Shown one piece after another: positions 46,775 to 54,924 of a stretch of DNA of 64,000 nucleotides. The stretch's first letter is position 1. Every line of letters begins with the position of its first letter. The DNA is from Psychromonas marina. GTDB lineage: Bacteria > Pseudomonadota > Gammaproteobacteria > Enterobacterales > Psychromonadaceae. Under the pieces are notes generated by a model that had not been told where the DNA came from, did no database searches, and worked only from the letters and a program-made list of their open reading frames with translations. Made by a program: the position numbers and the translations under genes. The DNA is taken from the NCBI RefSeq assembly GCF_030161115.1, contig NZ_BSPQ01000005.1, positions 408,807 through 472,806 of the forward strand, read 5' to 3'.

Positions 46775-47418
46775 TGCGTTTTTTGATCCCTTGTTTATGT
46801 GCACCAGTCATTACTTTCGGGTTATTGCTCTTTATGGCGAGTCTTATTAATCAGTCGGCAGAGCAGCACCACGAGAAACAAGAGAATCCCTACTTTGAGC
46901 TATTCGTTAATAATACCGATGAGTCTTTTGAATCGCGTAAACGTACTAAACCGGAGCCACCTAAACCGGAACAGCCACAGGAAATTCAACCGACGGAGTT
47001 GGTGCAAACTCAAATTAGTAACCCTGATATGAGCGTAGACCTTGAAGTGCCTAGTTTAGATCTTTCTAGTAATGTTTCTGCTATGTCAATCTCAATGCCG
47101 GGTATTGAAAGTATGGACATTCCTGTTGCAGGTGCGCCAACGAATACGACAGCAATGCCTTTGTATCGTGTGCAGCCCCGTTATCCACGCAAAGCGGCAC
47201 GTTTAGGGAAAGAGGGCTATGTGGTTTTATCTTTTGATATTAATGAGGCTGGTCGTGTGATGAATGTGAATGTGCTTGATGCAAATCCTCGCCGTCTGTT
47301 TGAGCGCGAAGCTGAGCGTGCACTTAAACAATGGAAATATAAACCAATGTTGGTTAATGGTGAAGCGGTGAGTCAACTTGGACAGACTATTCGCCTTGAT
47401 TTTCAAATGGAGAAGTAA
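46774..47418 (+). CDS. tonB2: TonB2 energy-transducing protein
   Basis: A 214-residue TonB. The N-terminal helix is about 8-27. A Pro/Glu/Lys-rich periplasm-spanning linker (KPEPPKPEQPQE) is shorter than in TonB1. The C-terminal TonB domain starts LYRVQPRYPRKAARLGKEG and continues with VVLSFDINEAGRVMNV and ALKQWKYKP. It transmits motor energy to outer-membrane receptors. No receptor is encoded nearby, so it probably serves several receptors elsewhere. Confidence 0.94.
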   Translation: MRFLIPCLCAPVITFGLLLFMASLINQSAEQHHEKQENPYFELFVNNTDESFESRKRTKPEPPKPEQPQEIQPTELVQTQISNPDMSVDLEVPSLDLSSNVSAMSISMPGIESMDIPVAGAPTNTTAMPLYRVQPRYPRKAARLGKEGYVVLSFDINEAGRVMNVNVLDANPRRLFEREAERALKQWKYKPMLVNGEAVSQLGQTIRLDFQMEK

Positions 47419-47420
47419 CA

Positions 47421-48626
47421 ATGAAAGTCGCGTTAATATCAGTATTACTAATCGCTAACCTATTTTTTTCCGCATCATCTATCGCGTCAGAAAAATTTTC
47501 TTTAAGTGCACGTGTCGGGCAACAAGTGACGAAAGCATTCGAGCTTTACGAGTTAGGAAATATAGATAAAACCTTAGCTGTAATAGAAAAAATAAGACCG
47601 CGTAGCGCCTTTGACAAAGCTTATATCAAGCGTTTTCAAGGTAACCTATATTGGGAAAAAGGCGATGAAAAACGCGCATTACAATCACTTCATATAGCGG
47701 TTAACGAACATGCTTTGTCTGATCATGAACAAAGTCAAAGTGAGCGTATGCTCGCGGATCTGTACCTCAATCAAAAGCAGACTGATAATGCAATTAAGTT
47801 ATATAAAACGCTTATTCAAAAAGTGCCAAGTGAAGATCTTTATAAACATTTAGCATTGGCTTATTACCAGAAAAAATCATGGAATAACTTGGTTGATGCA
47901 ACCAGCAACGGTATTAAATTAAGTGCGGAGTTCAACCAGAGCATTCATATTTTACAACTTAGTGCGTTGTTTGAATTAAAAGATTATAAAAAAGCGAATA
48001 AAACCTTAGTCAAATTAACTGAACATGATGCGAAAACTAAGCGCTGGTGGATGCAACTTGCTTCTACGTATCAGATATTAAAACAGGATAAAAAAGCATT
48101 AGCGACCTATGAGCAAGCTTACCAGCTCGGTTTTTTAGAGAATAAGAGTGAAATTAAAAGGCTTGCCAATTTCAGAGCTTCATTGGGGGCGCCTTATCAA
48201 GCTGCGCTATTATTAGAATCTTCTATCAATAGTGGTAAGTTAGCCGCTGATAGTAAAAACTATCAACAATTAGCACAATTTTGGCAGGTGGCTAGAGAGT
48301 ACGATAAAGCACAGCAGTATTGGGGGAGAAGTGCTGACTTAAATGGCGATGCACAAAACTATTTCACGCAAGCGCAGTTGTTACAGTTATTAGGTCGCCA
48401 TGAGCAGATGCTAACAGTTTTAGCGTCGATTAAAGCTGATGACCAAGCTTTGCAGGGAAAAGTTGCAATAACGCAAGTACAGGGCTTATTTGCGCTGAAA
48501 AAGTATCAACAAGCGAAGCAGATTGCAGAGCAGTTAATTGATAACCCTGATAATAAAGACCGTGCTCTGCAATGGGTTAAGTTATTAGAAAGTCGTGAAG
48601 CTGATGCTCAGCAGTTTGCGATTTAA
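47421..48626 (+). CDS. TPR-repeat periplasmic protein of the TonB2 cluster
   Basis: A 401-residue exported protein with a signal peptide (about 1-23, ending SIA). The rest is helical TPR-like repeats, for example GNLYWEKGDEKRALQSLHIAV, YLNQKQTDNAIKLYKTLIQK and LALAYYQKKSWNNLVDATS. It begins 2 nt after the tonB2 stop, which makes it the last gene of the Fur-box operon. TPR proteins at this position are common in TonB2 clusters of vibrios and shewanellas. A partner-binding or assembly role is inference. Confidence 0.86.
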   Translation: MKVALISVLLIANLFFSASSIASEKFSLSARVGQQVTKAFELYELGNIDKTLAVIEKIRPRSAFDKAYIKRFQGNLYWEKGDEKRALQSLHIAVNEHALSDHEQSQSERMLADLYLNQKQTDNAIKLYKTLIQKVPSEDLYKHLALAYYQKKSWNNLVDATSNGIKLSAEFNQSIHILQLSALFELKDYKKANKTLVKLTEHDAKTKRWWMQLASTYQILKQDKKALATYEQAYQLGFLENKSEIKRLANFRASLGAPYQAALLLESSINSGKLAADSKNYQQLAQFWQVAREYDKAQQYWGRSADLNGDAQNYFTQAQLLQLLGRHEQMLTVLASIKADDQALQGKVAITQVQGLFALKKYQQAKQIAEQLIDNPDNKDRALQWVKLLESREADAQQFAI

Positions 48627-48636
48627 TTAATTAAAA

Positions 48637-48798
48637 GCAGCTGTTAGTTTTTAGCTGTCAGCGAACAGTAAGTTCAAAGGGAAGAAAAGCAGTTATCAGT
48701 TTTTTAGTTGTTAGCTATTAGTTAGTTCAAACCCAATAAAACTAGTTATCAGCTATTAGTAAGCTCAAAGCAATAAAGTCAGTTGTTAGCTATCAGTC
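48637..48798. repeat. TAGCTGTCAG-type dispersed repeat, copy 3, multi-unit
   Basis: At least four degenerate units, each with words of the CAGTTRTTAG / TTAGCTATCAGT type followed by a CAGTAAGTTCAAA-like tail (for example at 48638, 48691, 48745 and 48780). It is related to the single copies after pilC and the gcvR-like gene. The stretch is non-coding. Confidence 0.6.
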
Positions 48799-49036
48799 AC
48801 TTCACAATCAAATACGCTTAATTTTCTAAATTGTTCCCATGATCATTATGGGAATACCCACCTTATTTTCCAAATCATATAACGTTGAGTATTGAGCTCT
48901 TATCAGCGCAGGCAGGTTTCTACGCTAATACGCGTTGGGCTGTTTAAATCGTTGTCCTTTCAGGCCTGTGTCGCTCTAGAGCACTGCCTACGTATATTAT
49001 TTACTTTGAATAGTTGTTGATTTGCCGAGGGCGATT
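48799..49036. other. non-coding stretch with REP-like palindrome
   Basis: No ORF was found. It contains TTCCCAT (48834-48840) with ATGGGAA (48848-48854), a near-perfect 21-bp palindrome resembling the GTTCCCA...TGGGAA class of dispersed hairpins seen in many gammaproteobacteria. A GCTCTAGAGC palindrome lies near 48974. The rest is unassigned. Confidence 0.45.
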
Positions 49037-49139
49037 TTCTAGAAACAAAAAAGCCGCTAAAGTTTTCACTTTAACGGCTTGAATGATGGTGCTTCGTCTC
49101 TGCTCATTAAATTAAAAGCTGAACCAAGGACGCAGTCCG
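49037..49139 (-). repeat. tRNA-Phe 3'-relic/terminator module 1 (hairpin A)
   Basis: A 103-bp module. Read on the minus strand it holds a GGAC-TGC-GTCC mini-hairpin, the tRNA-Phe T-arm start (GTCCTTGGTTC), an unrelated 20-nt filler, then the tRNA 3' end GAGACGAAGCACCA and a terminator hairpin at 49051-49080. That hairpin has a 12-bp stem whose single odd pair is G-U on minus-strand RNA, followed by a U-run. Confidence 0.8.
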
Positions 49140-49242
49140 TTCTAGAAACAAAAAAGCCACAACTAAATTAATAGTTGTGGCTTAAATGATGGCGCTTCGT
49201 CTCTGGTCATTAAATTAAAAGCTGAACCAAGGACGCAGTCCG
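49140..49242 (-). repeat. tRNA-Phe 3'-relic/terminator module 2 (hairpin B)
   Basis: A 103-bp module with the same relic. The acceptor end reads GCGCCA instead of GCACCA, and the filler has GACC where modules 1 and 3 have GAGC. The terminator hairpin (49154-49183) is a perfect 12-bp stem, AAGCCACAACTA with TAGTTGTGGCTT, unrelated in sequence to hairpin A but of identical length and position. Confidence 0.8.
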
Positions 49243-49344
49243 TTCTAAAAACAAAAAGGCCTAGATAAATTTCTTTATCTAGGCCTGAATGATGGCGCTT
49301 CGTCTCTGCTCATTAAATTAAAAGTGAACCAAGGACGCAGTCCG
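49243..49344 (-). repeat. tRNA-Phe 3'-relic/terminator module 3 (hairpin C)
   Basis: A 102-bp module; one base is missing at the filler (AAAGTGAACC). The third hairpin sequence (49257-49286) is a perfect 13-bp stem, AGGCCTAGATAAA with TTTATCTAGGCCT, again 30 nt overall. The flanks match the other modules closely. Confidence 0.8.
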
Positions 49345-49447
49345 CTTTAGAAACAAAAAAGCCACAACTAAATTAATAGTTGTGGCTTAAATGATGGTGC
49401 TTCGTCTCTGGTCATTAAATTAAAAGCTGAACCAAGGACGCAGTCCG
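49345..49447 (-). repeat. tRNA-Phe 3'-relic/terminator module 4 (hairpin B)
   Basis: A 103-bp module with hairpin B again (49359-49388) and the GACC filler variant that accompanies B in module 2. The acceptor end is GCACCA. It is directly followed by the terminator of the intact tRNA operon. Confidence 0.8.
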
Positions 49448-49452
49448 TTCTA

Positions 49453-49491
49453 GAAACAAAAAAGCCGCTAAAGTTTTCACTTTAACGGCTT
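49453..49491 (-). terminator. terminator of the tRNA operon (hairpin A)
   Basis: Hairpin A (49462-49491) is identical to that of module 1. It lies 6 nt after the CCA end of the last tRNA-Phe and is followed by a minus-strand U-run. Confidence 0.9.
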
Positions 49492-49497
49492 GAATGA

Positions 49498-49573
49498 TGG
49501 TGCTTCGTCTCGGAATTGAACCAAGGACACGAGGATTTTCAATCCTCTGCTCTACCGACTGAGCTAACGAAGC
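49498..49573 (-). tRNA. tRNA-Phe (GAA), copy 1
   Basis: A 76-nt cloverleaf with encoded CCA. The anticodon loop is TTGAAAA, giving GAA. The acceptor GCTTCGT pairs with ACGAAGC, and the T-arm is CTTGG-TTCAATT-CCGAG. It is the last gene of a five-tRNA operon read leftward. Confidence 0.97.
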
Positions 49574-49609
49574 AAAATTTTAACATCTAACTAAAAGATG
49601 TGTTGTAAA

Positions 49610-49685
<76 letters not shown>

Positions 49686-49758
49686 ACACGAAAACGTGTG
49701 CATTTGCACCGAGGTTATTAACCTCACTTATCAAGATGTTCTTCAATAAGTTAAAATA

Positions 49759-49834
49759 TGGTGCTTCGTCTCGGAATTGAACCAAGGACACGAGGATTTT
49801 CAATCCTCTGCTCTACCGACTGAGCTAACGAAGC
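49759..49834 (-). tRNA. tRNA-Phe (GAA), copy 2
   Basis: Identical in sequence to copy 1. It is separated from tRNA-Thr copy 1 by a 73-nt spacer with two small hairpins (CACACG/CGTGTG and GAGGTT/AACCTC). Confidence 0.97.
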
Positions 49835-49908
49835 AAAACTTGTTGTTTATTTAACGCGGTCTATGTGACGAGGTTAAGTAAACTATAGCATCTAAGATGC
49901 GTTGTAAA

Positions 49909-49984
<76 letters not shown>

Positions 49985-50057
49985 ACACGAAAACGTGTGC
50001 ATTTGCACCGAGGTTATTAACCTCACTTATCAAGATGTTCTTCAATAAGTTAAAATA

Positions 50058-50133
50058 TGGTGCTTCGTCTCGGAATTGAACCAAGGACACGAGGATTTTC
50101 AATCCTCTGCTCTACCGACTGAGCTAACGAAGC
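50058..50133 (-). tRNA. tRNA-Phe (GAA), copy 3 (first of the operon)
   Basis: Identical to the other Phe copies and offset 299 bp from copy 2. It is the first gene after the promoter. The Thr-Phe spacer at 49985-50057 is identical to that at 49686-49758, showing a tandem duplication of a Thr-plus-Phe unit. Confidence 0.97.
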
Positions 50134-50214
50134 AAAACTACTTGTTCACAATCTTCAACTCTGTCTATTTCTAAGTGACTAAGTTAATGAAGCGTTGTTC
50201 TGTGAACGAGGCGT

Positions 50215-50243
50215 ATTAAATAGATTTTCCTCTCTATCGTCAA
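50215..50243 (-). promoter_or_regulatory. promoter of the tRNA operon
   Basis: On the minus strand: -35 TTGACG (50243-50238), a 17-bp spacer, and -10 TTTAAT (50220-50215). A GC-rich discriminator ACGCCTCG follows, of the kind found at stringently controlled stable-RNA promoters. Confidence 0.75.
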
Positions 50244-50323
50244 CCTATTTTTACGCTTTTATTCTGTTTTCATTGCGTTTGCTGATGCATTGAACGCTTG
50301 TTGTGTTATTTGTGAACACAAAG

Positions 50324-50593
50324 TTACTTTTCTGCCGTGTAACCTTCAATTTCGATACCTTTATTTTCAAACAGGTAACCAACCATTGCGGCTTCAATAA
50401 GTTTACGATCTTCTACTTTCATTAAATTTAGTTTCTTTTCATTGATAAACATCGTCTGTTTTTGTTGCCATTCCGTCCATGCTTCTTGGCTAATATTATC
50501 AAAGACACGTTTTCCAATTTCACCTGGGATAAGTTGGAAAGCAAGACCGGGGGCTTCTTTTTTCAAATAACTACAAAATACCGTGCGTGACAT
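50324..50593 (-). CDS. yggX: YggX family Fe(II)-trafficking/oxidative protection protein
   Basis: An 89-residue cytoplasmic protein of the YggX family. It has the signature start MSRTVFC, then [25 protein letters not shown] and a C-terminal helix. YggX protects iron-sulphur enzymes, including MutY in Salmonella, from oxidative damage. It is 2 nt downstream of mutY with AAGGAA inside the mutY 3' end, so the two are co-translated as in E. coli. Confidence 0.96.
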   Translation of the reverse strand: MSRTVFCSYLKKEAPGLAFQLIPGEIGKRVFDNISQEAWTEWQQKQTMFINEKKLNLMKVEDRKLIEAAMVGYLFENKGIEIEGYTAEK

Positions 50594-50595
50594 AT

Positions 50596-51660
50596 CTATT
50601 CCTTATCTAATTTTTTATTAACAACATTTAATATTTTTTTGGTTGCTGCGGCTAAGCCAATTTTTTGCGGATACTGTAAGTTATACCAAAGCGAACCTGA
50701 ATCTTCCATCACTTGTGATGTTTCATGTTGCTTAACTTCAATTAATAGTGGTGTTATATCAAAATGGAAATGGCTAAAGGTGTGACGAAAAGTAGCCAGT
50801 TCAGTTTGTTGATAATCTTCTATATTGTGTTCTGATAAATGCTCTAGTGCACTATCAATGTTTTCAAACTCCGGAAAACACCATAAACCACCCCAAATAC
50901 CGACTGGAGGACGTTGCTGCAGTTGGATGGTTTTAGCATCTTCGCATAATATCAACATCACTGCTGTTTTAACTGGAATTTTCTTTTTTGCCTTAGGCGT
51001 CGGATAACTGGTCATGGTACCGCTTTTAAGTGCAAGGCAATCCTCGCTGACAGGGCATTCGGTACATTTTGGTTTGCTACGCGTACAAATCATTGCCCCC
51101 ATATCCATCATCGCTTGATTGAATATATTCGTCTGTTTAGCGGGCGTTAAACGTTCAGCAAGTTCCCAAAGGCGATTTTCAACACGTTTTTCACCGGTCC
51201 ATCCTTCGATTGTTTGGTGTCGGGTTAAAACGCGTTTTACGTTACCGTCTAAAATAGCAAAGTTTTTGCCTAATGTGAGCGATAAAATAGCCCCGGCAGT
51301 TGAGCGTCCAATTCCGGGCAGTGCAATGACATCATCAAAGTGCTCTGGAAATTTTCCATCAAACTGATCACGGATGGTTTGTGCTGCTTTATGTAGATTA
51401 CGTGCACGTGCGTAATAACCAAGTCCTGTCCAATGATGTAATACTTCATCGATGGGGGCATTAGCAAGATAAGCAACGGTCGGGAAAGAGCGCATAAATT
51501 TATTGAAGTAAGGGATCACTGTTGCAACCTGTGTTTGTTGCAGCATTACTTCACTTACCCATGTTTTATAAAGGCTTTTATCACTTTGCCAAGGCAGAGT
51601 TTTACGACCATGCAGCGCATGCCAGTTAATGATTCGTTGGTTAAAATGTTTATCTTGCAC
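50596..51660 (-). CDS. mutY: adenine DNA glycosylase MutY
   Basis: A 354-residue base-excision enzyme that removes A opposite 8-oxoG. Visible are the helix-hairpin-helix [13 protein letters not shown] with its following catalytic Asp ([11 protein letters not shown]), the [4Fe-4S] ligands C-x6-C-x2-C-x5-C ([17 protein letters not shown]), and a C-terminal NUDIX-like 8-oxoG recognition domain (about 230-345). It heads the mutY-yggX operon, divergent from trmB. Confidence 0.97.
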   Translation of the reverse strand: MQDKHFNQRIINWHALHGRKTLPWQSDKSLYKTWVSEVMLQQTQVATVIPYFNKFMRSFPTVAYLANAPIDEVLHHWTGLGYYARARNLHKAAQTIRDQFDGKFPEHFDDVIALPGIGRSTAGAILSLTLGKNFAILDGNVKRVLTRHQTIEGWTGEKRVENRLWELAERLTPAKQTNIFNQAMMDMGAMICTRSKPKCTECPVSEDCLALKSGTMTSYPTPKAKKKIPVKTAVMLILCEDAKTIQLQQRPPVGIWGGLWCFPEFENIDSALEHLSEHNIEDYQQTELATFRHTFSHFHFDITPLLIEVKQHETSQVMEDSGSLWYNLQYPQKIGLAAATKKILNVVNKKLDKE

Positions 51661-51792
51661 GTATTGCCTTTGCTTCAGTTTTTAAGAGCACAAAGCATAA
51701 CAGAGTTAGATAAAAAATTAGAATTACAAAAACTAAGGGGTTAAGGATATAATGTCTGCAGATATGTAAAAGAAGCCCATTAAGGTAACAAG

Positions 51793-52533
51793 ATGACAGA
51801 CCAAGAAACACCTCAAGTAGATGAGAACGAAGTGCCTAAAGAAGGGCAAGAAGAACAAAAATATATGCGTAAAATACGCTCTTTTGTAAAACGTGAAGGA
51901 CGCATGACTAACCGTCAACAAACTGCAACGGATACACTATGGGAAAGCATGGGCATCACTTACAAAGAAGAGATGCTGGATTTCACTGAGGTTTTCGGTC
52001 GTGACGCGCCTGTCGTTTTAGAAATTGGTTTTGGTATGGGTAAATCTCTTATCGAAATGGCATTAAATGCGCCAGAGAAAAACTTTCTTGGTATTGAAGT
52101 GCATGGACCAGGTGTTGGTGCATGCTTAGCGGATGCCGGTGAAGCAGGTGTAACAAACTTACGCGTGATGAATCATGATGCCATTGAAGTGCTAGAGCAT
52201 ATGATTCCAAATGAAAGCTTATCGACGTTCCAACTTTACTTCCCTGACCCTTGGCATAAAGCCCGTCACAATAAACGCCGTATTGTAAATGAAACGTTTA
52301 TTGAAAATATGCGTCATAAATTAGTCGTTGGTGGCTTGGTTCATATGGCAACAGACTGGGAACCGTATGCAGTGCATATGTTAGAAGTCATAAGCAGCGC
52401 AACGGACTATAAAAATACCGTTGAAACAGATTATGCTCCTCGACCAGATTGGCGCCCACTTACCAAATTTGAAGGTCGAGGCCAGCGTTTAGGTCACGGT
52501 GTTTGGGATCTTCTGTTTGAACGCATTAGCTAA
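51793..52533 (+). CDS. trmB: tRNA (guanine-N7)-methyltransferase
   Basis: A 246-residue enzyme that makes m7G46 in tRNA. It has an acidic N-terminus, then the RxxGRMT-like [14 protein letters not shown] motif [17 protein letters not shown], and the catalytic [16 protein letters not shown] characteristic of TrmB. It lies next to mutY, as in E. coli. AAGGTAAC precedes the ATG. The transcript ends at a strong hairpin. Confidence 0.97.
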   Translation: MTDQETPQVDENEVPKEGQEEQKYMRKIRSFVKREGRMTNRQQTATDTLWESMGITYKEEMLDFTEVFGRDAPVVLEIGFGMGKSLIEMALNAPEKNFLGIEVHGPGVGACLADAGEAGVTNLRVMNHDAIEVLEHMIPNESLSTFQLYFPDPWHKARHNKRRIVNETFIENMRHKLVVGGLVHMATDWEPYAVHMLEVISSATDYKNTVETDYAPRPDWRPLTKFEGRGQRLGHGVWDLLFERIS

Positions 52534-52608
52534 TTTTTACACTGATGATTACTGAACAATGTAACTTAATATTGGTAATTTGATAAGTAGAGTGGTGTGC
52601 TAATTATG

Positions 52609-52643
52609 AAGCGAATATTGCGAAAGTGATATTCGCTTTTTTT
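52609..52643 (+). terminator. terminator of trmB
   Basis: A perfect 10-bp stem, AAGCGAATAT (52609-52618) with ATATTCGCTT (52629-52638), with a T-run. Confidence 0.92.
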
Positions 52644-52920
52644 ATACCTGATACTCTGAAGTTGACCTGATATTTGTACGCTTTATTGTCTTGGTTGATA
52701 TTATTTTCGATTTTATTTGCGGTGATCAATTAAATGTCAAGTGTTAGTGTTGGTGTTTGTCTATGTTGTTATAATTATTGTTATTATTACTCTTATGTAT
52801 GAGTAAAATGTAGCTTACAAAAATCAAGTGTTAGAATAATAGGTTTTAGTTAACCGATGGGTTATGGCTAGGTTTTTATTTTTATGTTTTAATCCTTTTT
52901 TAAATAATGAGGTGTCGTGT
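52644..52920. other. intergenic region before yrbL-like gene
   Basis: About 277 AT-rich nt. An 11-bp direct repeat TCAAGTGTTAG occurs at 52737-52747 and 52824-52834. No clear promoter or PhoP box was recognised. Confidence 0.35.
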
Positions 52921-53469
52921 ATGTGTATTGAACTGGATAAAAATAAACGTTTTGGCAAAGGAAGGTCAAGAAATGTTTATCTACATCCTTTTAATGATAG
53001 TCAATGTATTAAGATTCAACGTGCCTCGTCACCGGGTGCTGCTAATCATTGTGAAATCGCTTTTTTTAATACGAACCTCTCGAGCCCTTTCTATCCAAAA
53101 TATTATGGTCAAGTTAAAACTAATTTAGGTACCGGACTTGTTGTGGGTCTAATTAAGGATTTTGATGGTCAAATATCTAAATCTTTAGTTCATTATCTGG
53201 ATGCTAATATAATTACGCGTCAAATAGCTGAAGGTTTTATTCTAGATATTACTCATCACTTTATTTCAAACAAAAAATTAATTCATGATGCTAATTTAGA
53301 AAATATTTTACTTCAAAAAGATGAGGCTGGTAACTTAAAGCCTGTTCTTATTGATGGCTTTGGGGCTAAGGATACAGGGGTGCTTTACTTCTTAAGAGCT
53401 CGTATTTCGATGCTTGCTGTACATAAGACTAAAAAACTGAAAAAAAGAATGTTAAATCGATTACCTTAA
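52921..53469 (+). CDS. yrbL: YrbL-like protein (PhoP-network family, kinase-like fold)
   Basis: A 182-residue protein of the YrbL family, which has a reduced protein-kinase-like fold. Recognisable segments are GKGRSRNVYLHP (glycine loop), CIKIQ (Lys), YPKYYGQVKTNLGTGLVV, LIKDFDGQ, and LIHDANLENILL, which parallels the kinase catalytic loop. The open frame starts at 52864, but ATG 52921 with GAGG upstream removes a hydrophobic non-family extension. The stop codon falls inside its own terminator hairpin. Biochemical activity of YrbL is not known to me. Confidence 0.8.
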   Translation: MCIELDKNKRFGKGRSRNVYLHPFNDSQCIKIQRASSPGAANHCEIAFFNTNLSSPFYPKYYGQVKTNLGTGLVVGLIKDFDGQISKSLVHYLDANIITRQIAEGFILDITHHFISNKKLIHDANLENILLQKDEAGNLKPVLIDGFGAKDTGVLYFLRARISMLAVHKTKKLKKRMLNRLP

Positions 53470-53492
53470 CATTCTTTAGTTCGCTTTTTTAT
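53444..53492 (+). terminator. terminator overlapping the 3' end of yrbL
   Basis: A 12-bp inverted repeat, AAAGAATGTTAA (53444-53455) with TTAACATTCTTT (53466-53477), contains the last sense codons and the stop (TAA at 53467-53469). A T-run follows a few bases later. Confidence 0.75.
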
Positions 53493-53538
53493 TGGTGTTA
53501 CTTTATTTAGGCTATTCGGTTTTATTCATAGCGAGTGC

Positions 53539-54924
53539 TTAAATTGCCCAGCCGCCAACATAAAAGACGATTAATGCAATGGTGATAGCAACAATGCCAA
53601 AGTTTAGTTTTTTAAACTCGCCTGCAAAAATACGTCCGACAACTAATGTTGTGAAACCAATCATAATGCCGGTTACAATGTTTGCAGAAAGGATAATAAA
53701 CACTGCACATACCAACCCAGACAATGCATCGACTGAATCATCAAAATCGAGTTTAGAGACATTGCTCAACATTAACAAGCCTACATACATCAGCGCAGGA
53801 GCGGTTGCATAAGCGGGTACTAAGTAGCTCACTGGAGAGAAGAATATCATCACTAAAAACAGCACACCAACCACTGTTGCTGTTAACCCTGTTTTACCGC
53901 CTGCAGCAGTACCTGCAGCAGATTCAATATAAACGGCTGCCGGTGCGCCACCCACAAAGCCAGCAACGACCGAACTTACGGAATCAGCTGTTAGTGCTTT
54001 GCCACCATTAATAATTTGTCCATTTTTATCTAATAGGTTTGCTTGTCCTGCTAATGCGCGAATCGTGCCTGTTGCATCGAAAACGGCGGTCATGACCAAC
54101 GCAATTACTACGGGTAAAATTGTTGGTGTTAAGGCACCCATGATATCCATCGAGCCGATCAGAGAGCCGCCCTGAGCTGTTTCTAAGCTAGGTAGAGCAA
54201 AGAAACCATTGTAAGTTACCGCAGGATCAAACAGTAAGCCAATGGTTGAGATAGCAATAATTACCAATAAAATGCCACCCGGTATGCGTTTTTTTTCTAA
54301 ACCAAAAATAGCCGCTAAACCTAATACAGACATAACTGCAGAGAATGAATCTATGTTGCCAAGTGCAATCGGTAAGCCTGCGTGGCTATTTTTTACGATA
54401 AGGCCAGTACTATCTGCTGCAATGAGCAATAAAAACAAACCGATACCAATGCCGGTACCGTGGGCGATACCAATGGGCAGGTTGGATAATATCCACTGAC
54501 GAATACCGGTGACTGTAATTAAGGTAAATGTAATACCCATAATAAATACTGCGCCAAGTGCAACCTCGATGCTAACACCTTGGCCTATCACCAAGCTAAA
54601 TGCGGTAAATGCCGTTAACGAAATTGCACAGCCAATTGCCATCGGAAGGTTTACCCATAGCCCCATCAATAGAGAGCCGAAGGCTGCCACTAAACAGGTT
54701 GCTATAAATACTGCGCCAGCGTCAAAACCCGCTGCACTAAGCATGCTTGGCACAACGATAACCGAATAGACCATCGCTAAAAACGTCGTTAAACCGGCGA
54801 TCAATTCAGTTTTTACTGAGCTACCACGTTGTTTTATTTTGAAAAATTTATCGAGTTTACTCTCAAAGTTCGAAGTGACTTCTGAGGAGGGGGTATCTAT
54901 CTGTGGTGTATTGTCCTGAGACAT
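53539..54924 (-). CDS. ghxP: guanine/hypoxanthine permease, GhxP-like (NCS2/AzgA)
   Basis: A 461-residue NCS2-family purine transporter with about 14 helices. From memory, long stretches match E. coli GhxP (YjcD): [69 protein letters not shown] and [23 protein letters not shown]. It imports guanine and hypoxanthine with protons. AAGGAA precedes the ATG. It is a single gene. No purine riboswitch core was recognised upstream. Confidence 0.92.
   Translation of the reverse strand: MSQDNTPQIDTPSSEVTSNFESKLDKFFKIKQRGSSVKTELIAGLTTFLAMVYSVIVVPSMLSAAGFDAGAVFIATCLVAAFGSLLMGLWVNLPMAIGCAISLTAFTAFSLVIGQGVSIEVALGAVFIMGITFTLITVTGIRQWILSNLPIGIAHGTGIGIGLFLLLIAADSTGLIVKNSHAGLPIALGNIDSFSAVMSVLGLAAIFGLEKKRIPGGILLVIIAISTIGLLFDPAVTYNGFFALPSLETAQGGSLIGSMDIMGALTPTILPVVIALVMTAVFDATGTIRALAGQANLLDKNGQIINGGKALTADSVSSVVAGFVGGAPAAVYIESAAGTAAGGKTGLTATVVGVLFLVMIFFSPVSYLVPAYATAPALMYVGLLMLSNVSKLDFDDSVDALSGLVCAVFIILSANIVTGIMIGFTTLVVGRIFAGEFKKLNFGIVAITIALIVFYVGGWAI

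Noticed and set aside
49037..49497. CRISPR-like array
   Set aside because: The repeat unit is about 103 bp, almost wholly conserved, built from tRNA and terminator sequence, with no unique spacers and no cas genes.
49037..49573. Attachment site of an integrated element at tRNA-Phe
   Set aside because: Partial tRNA 3' ends are typical att remnants, but the copies are only 103 bp apart and no integrase or foreign cargo lies between them.
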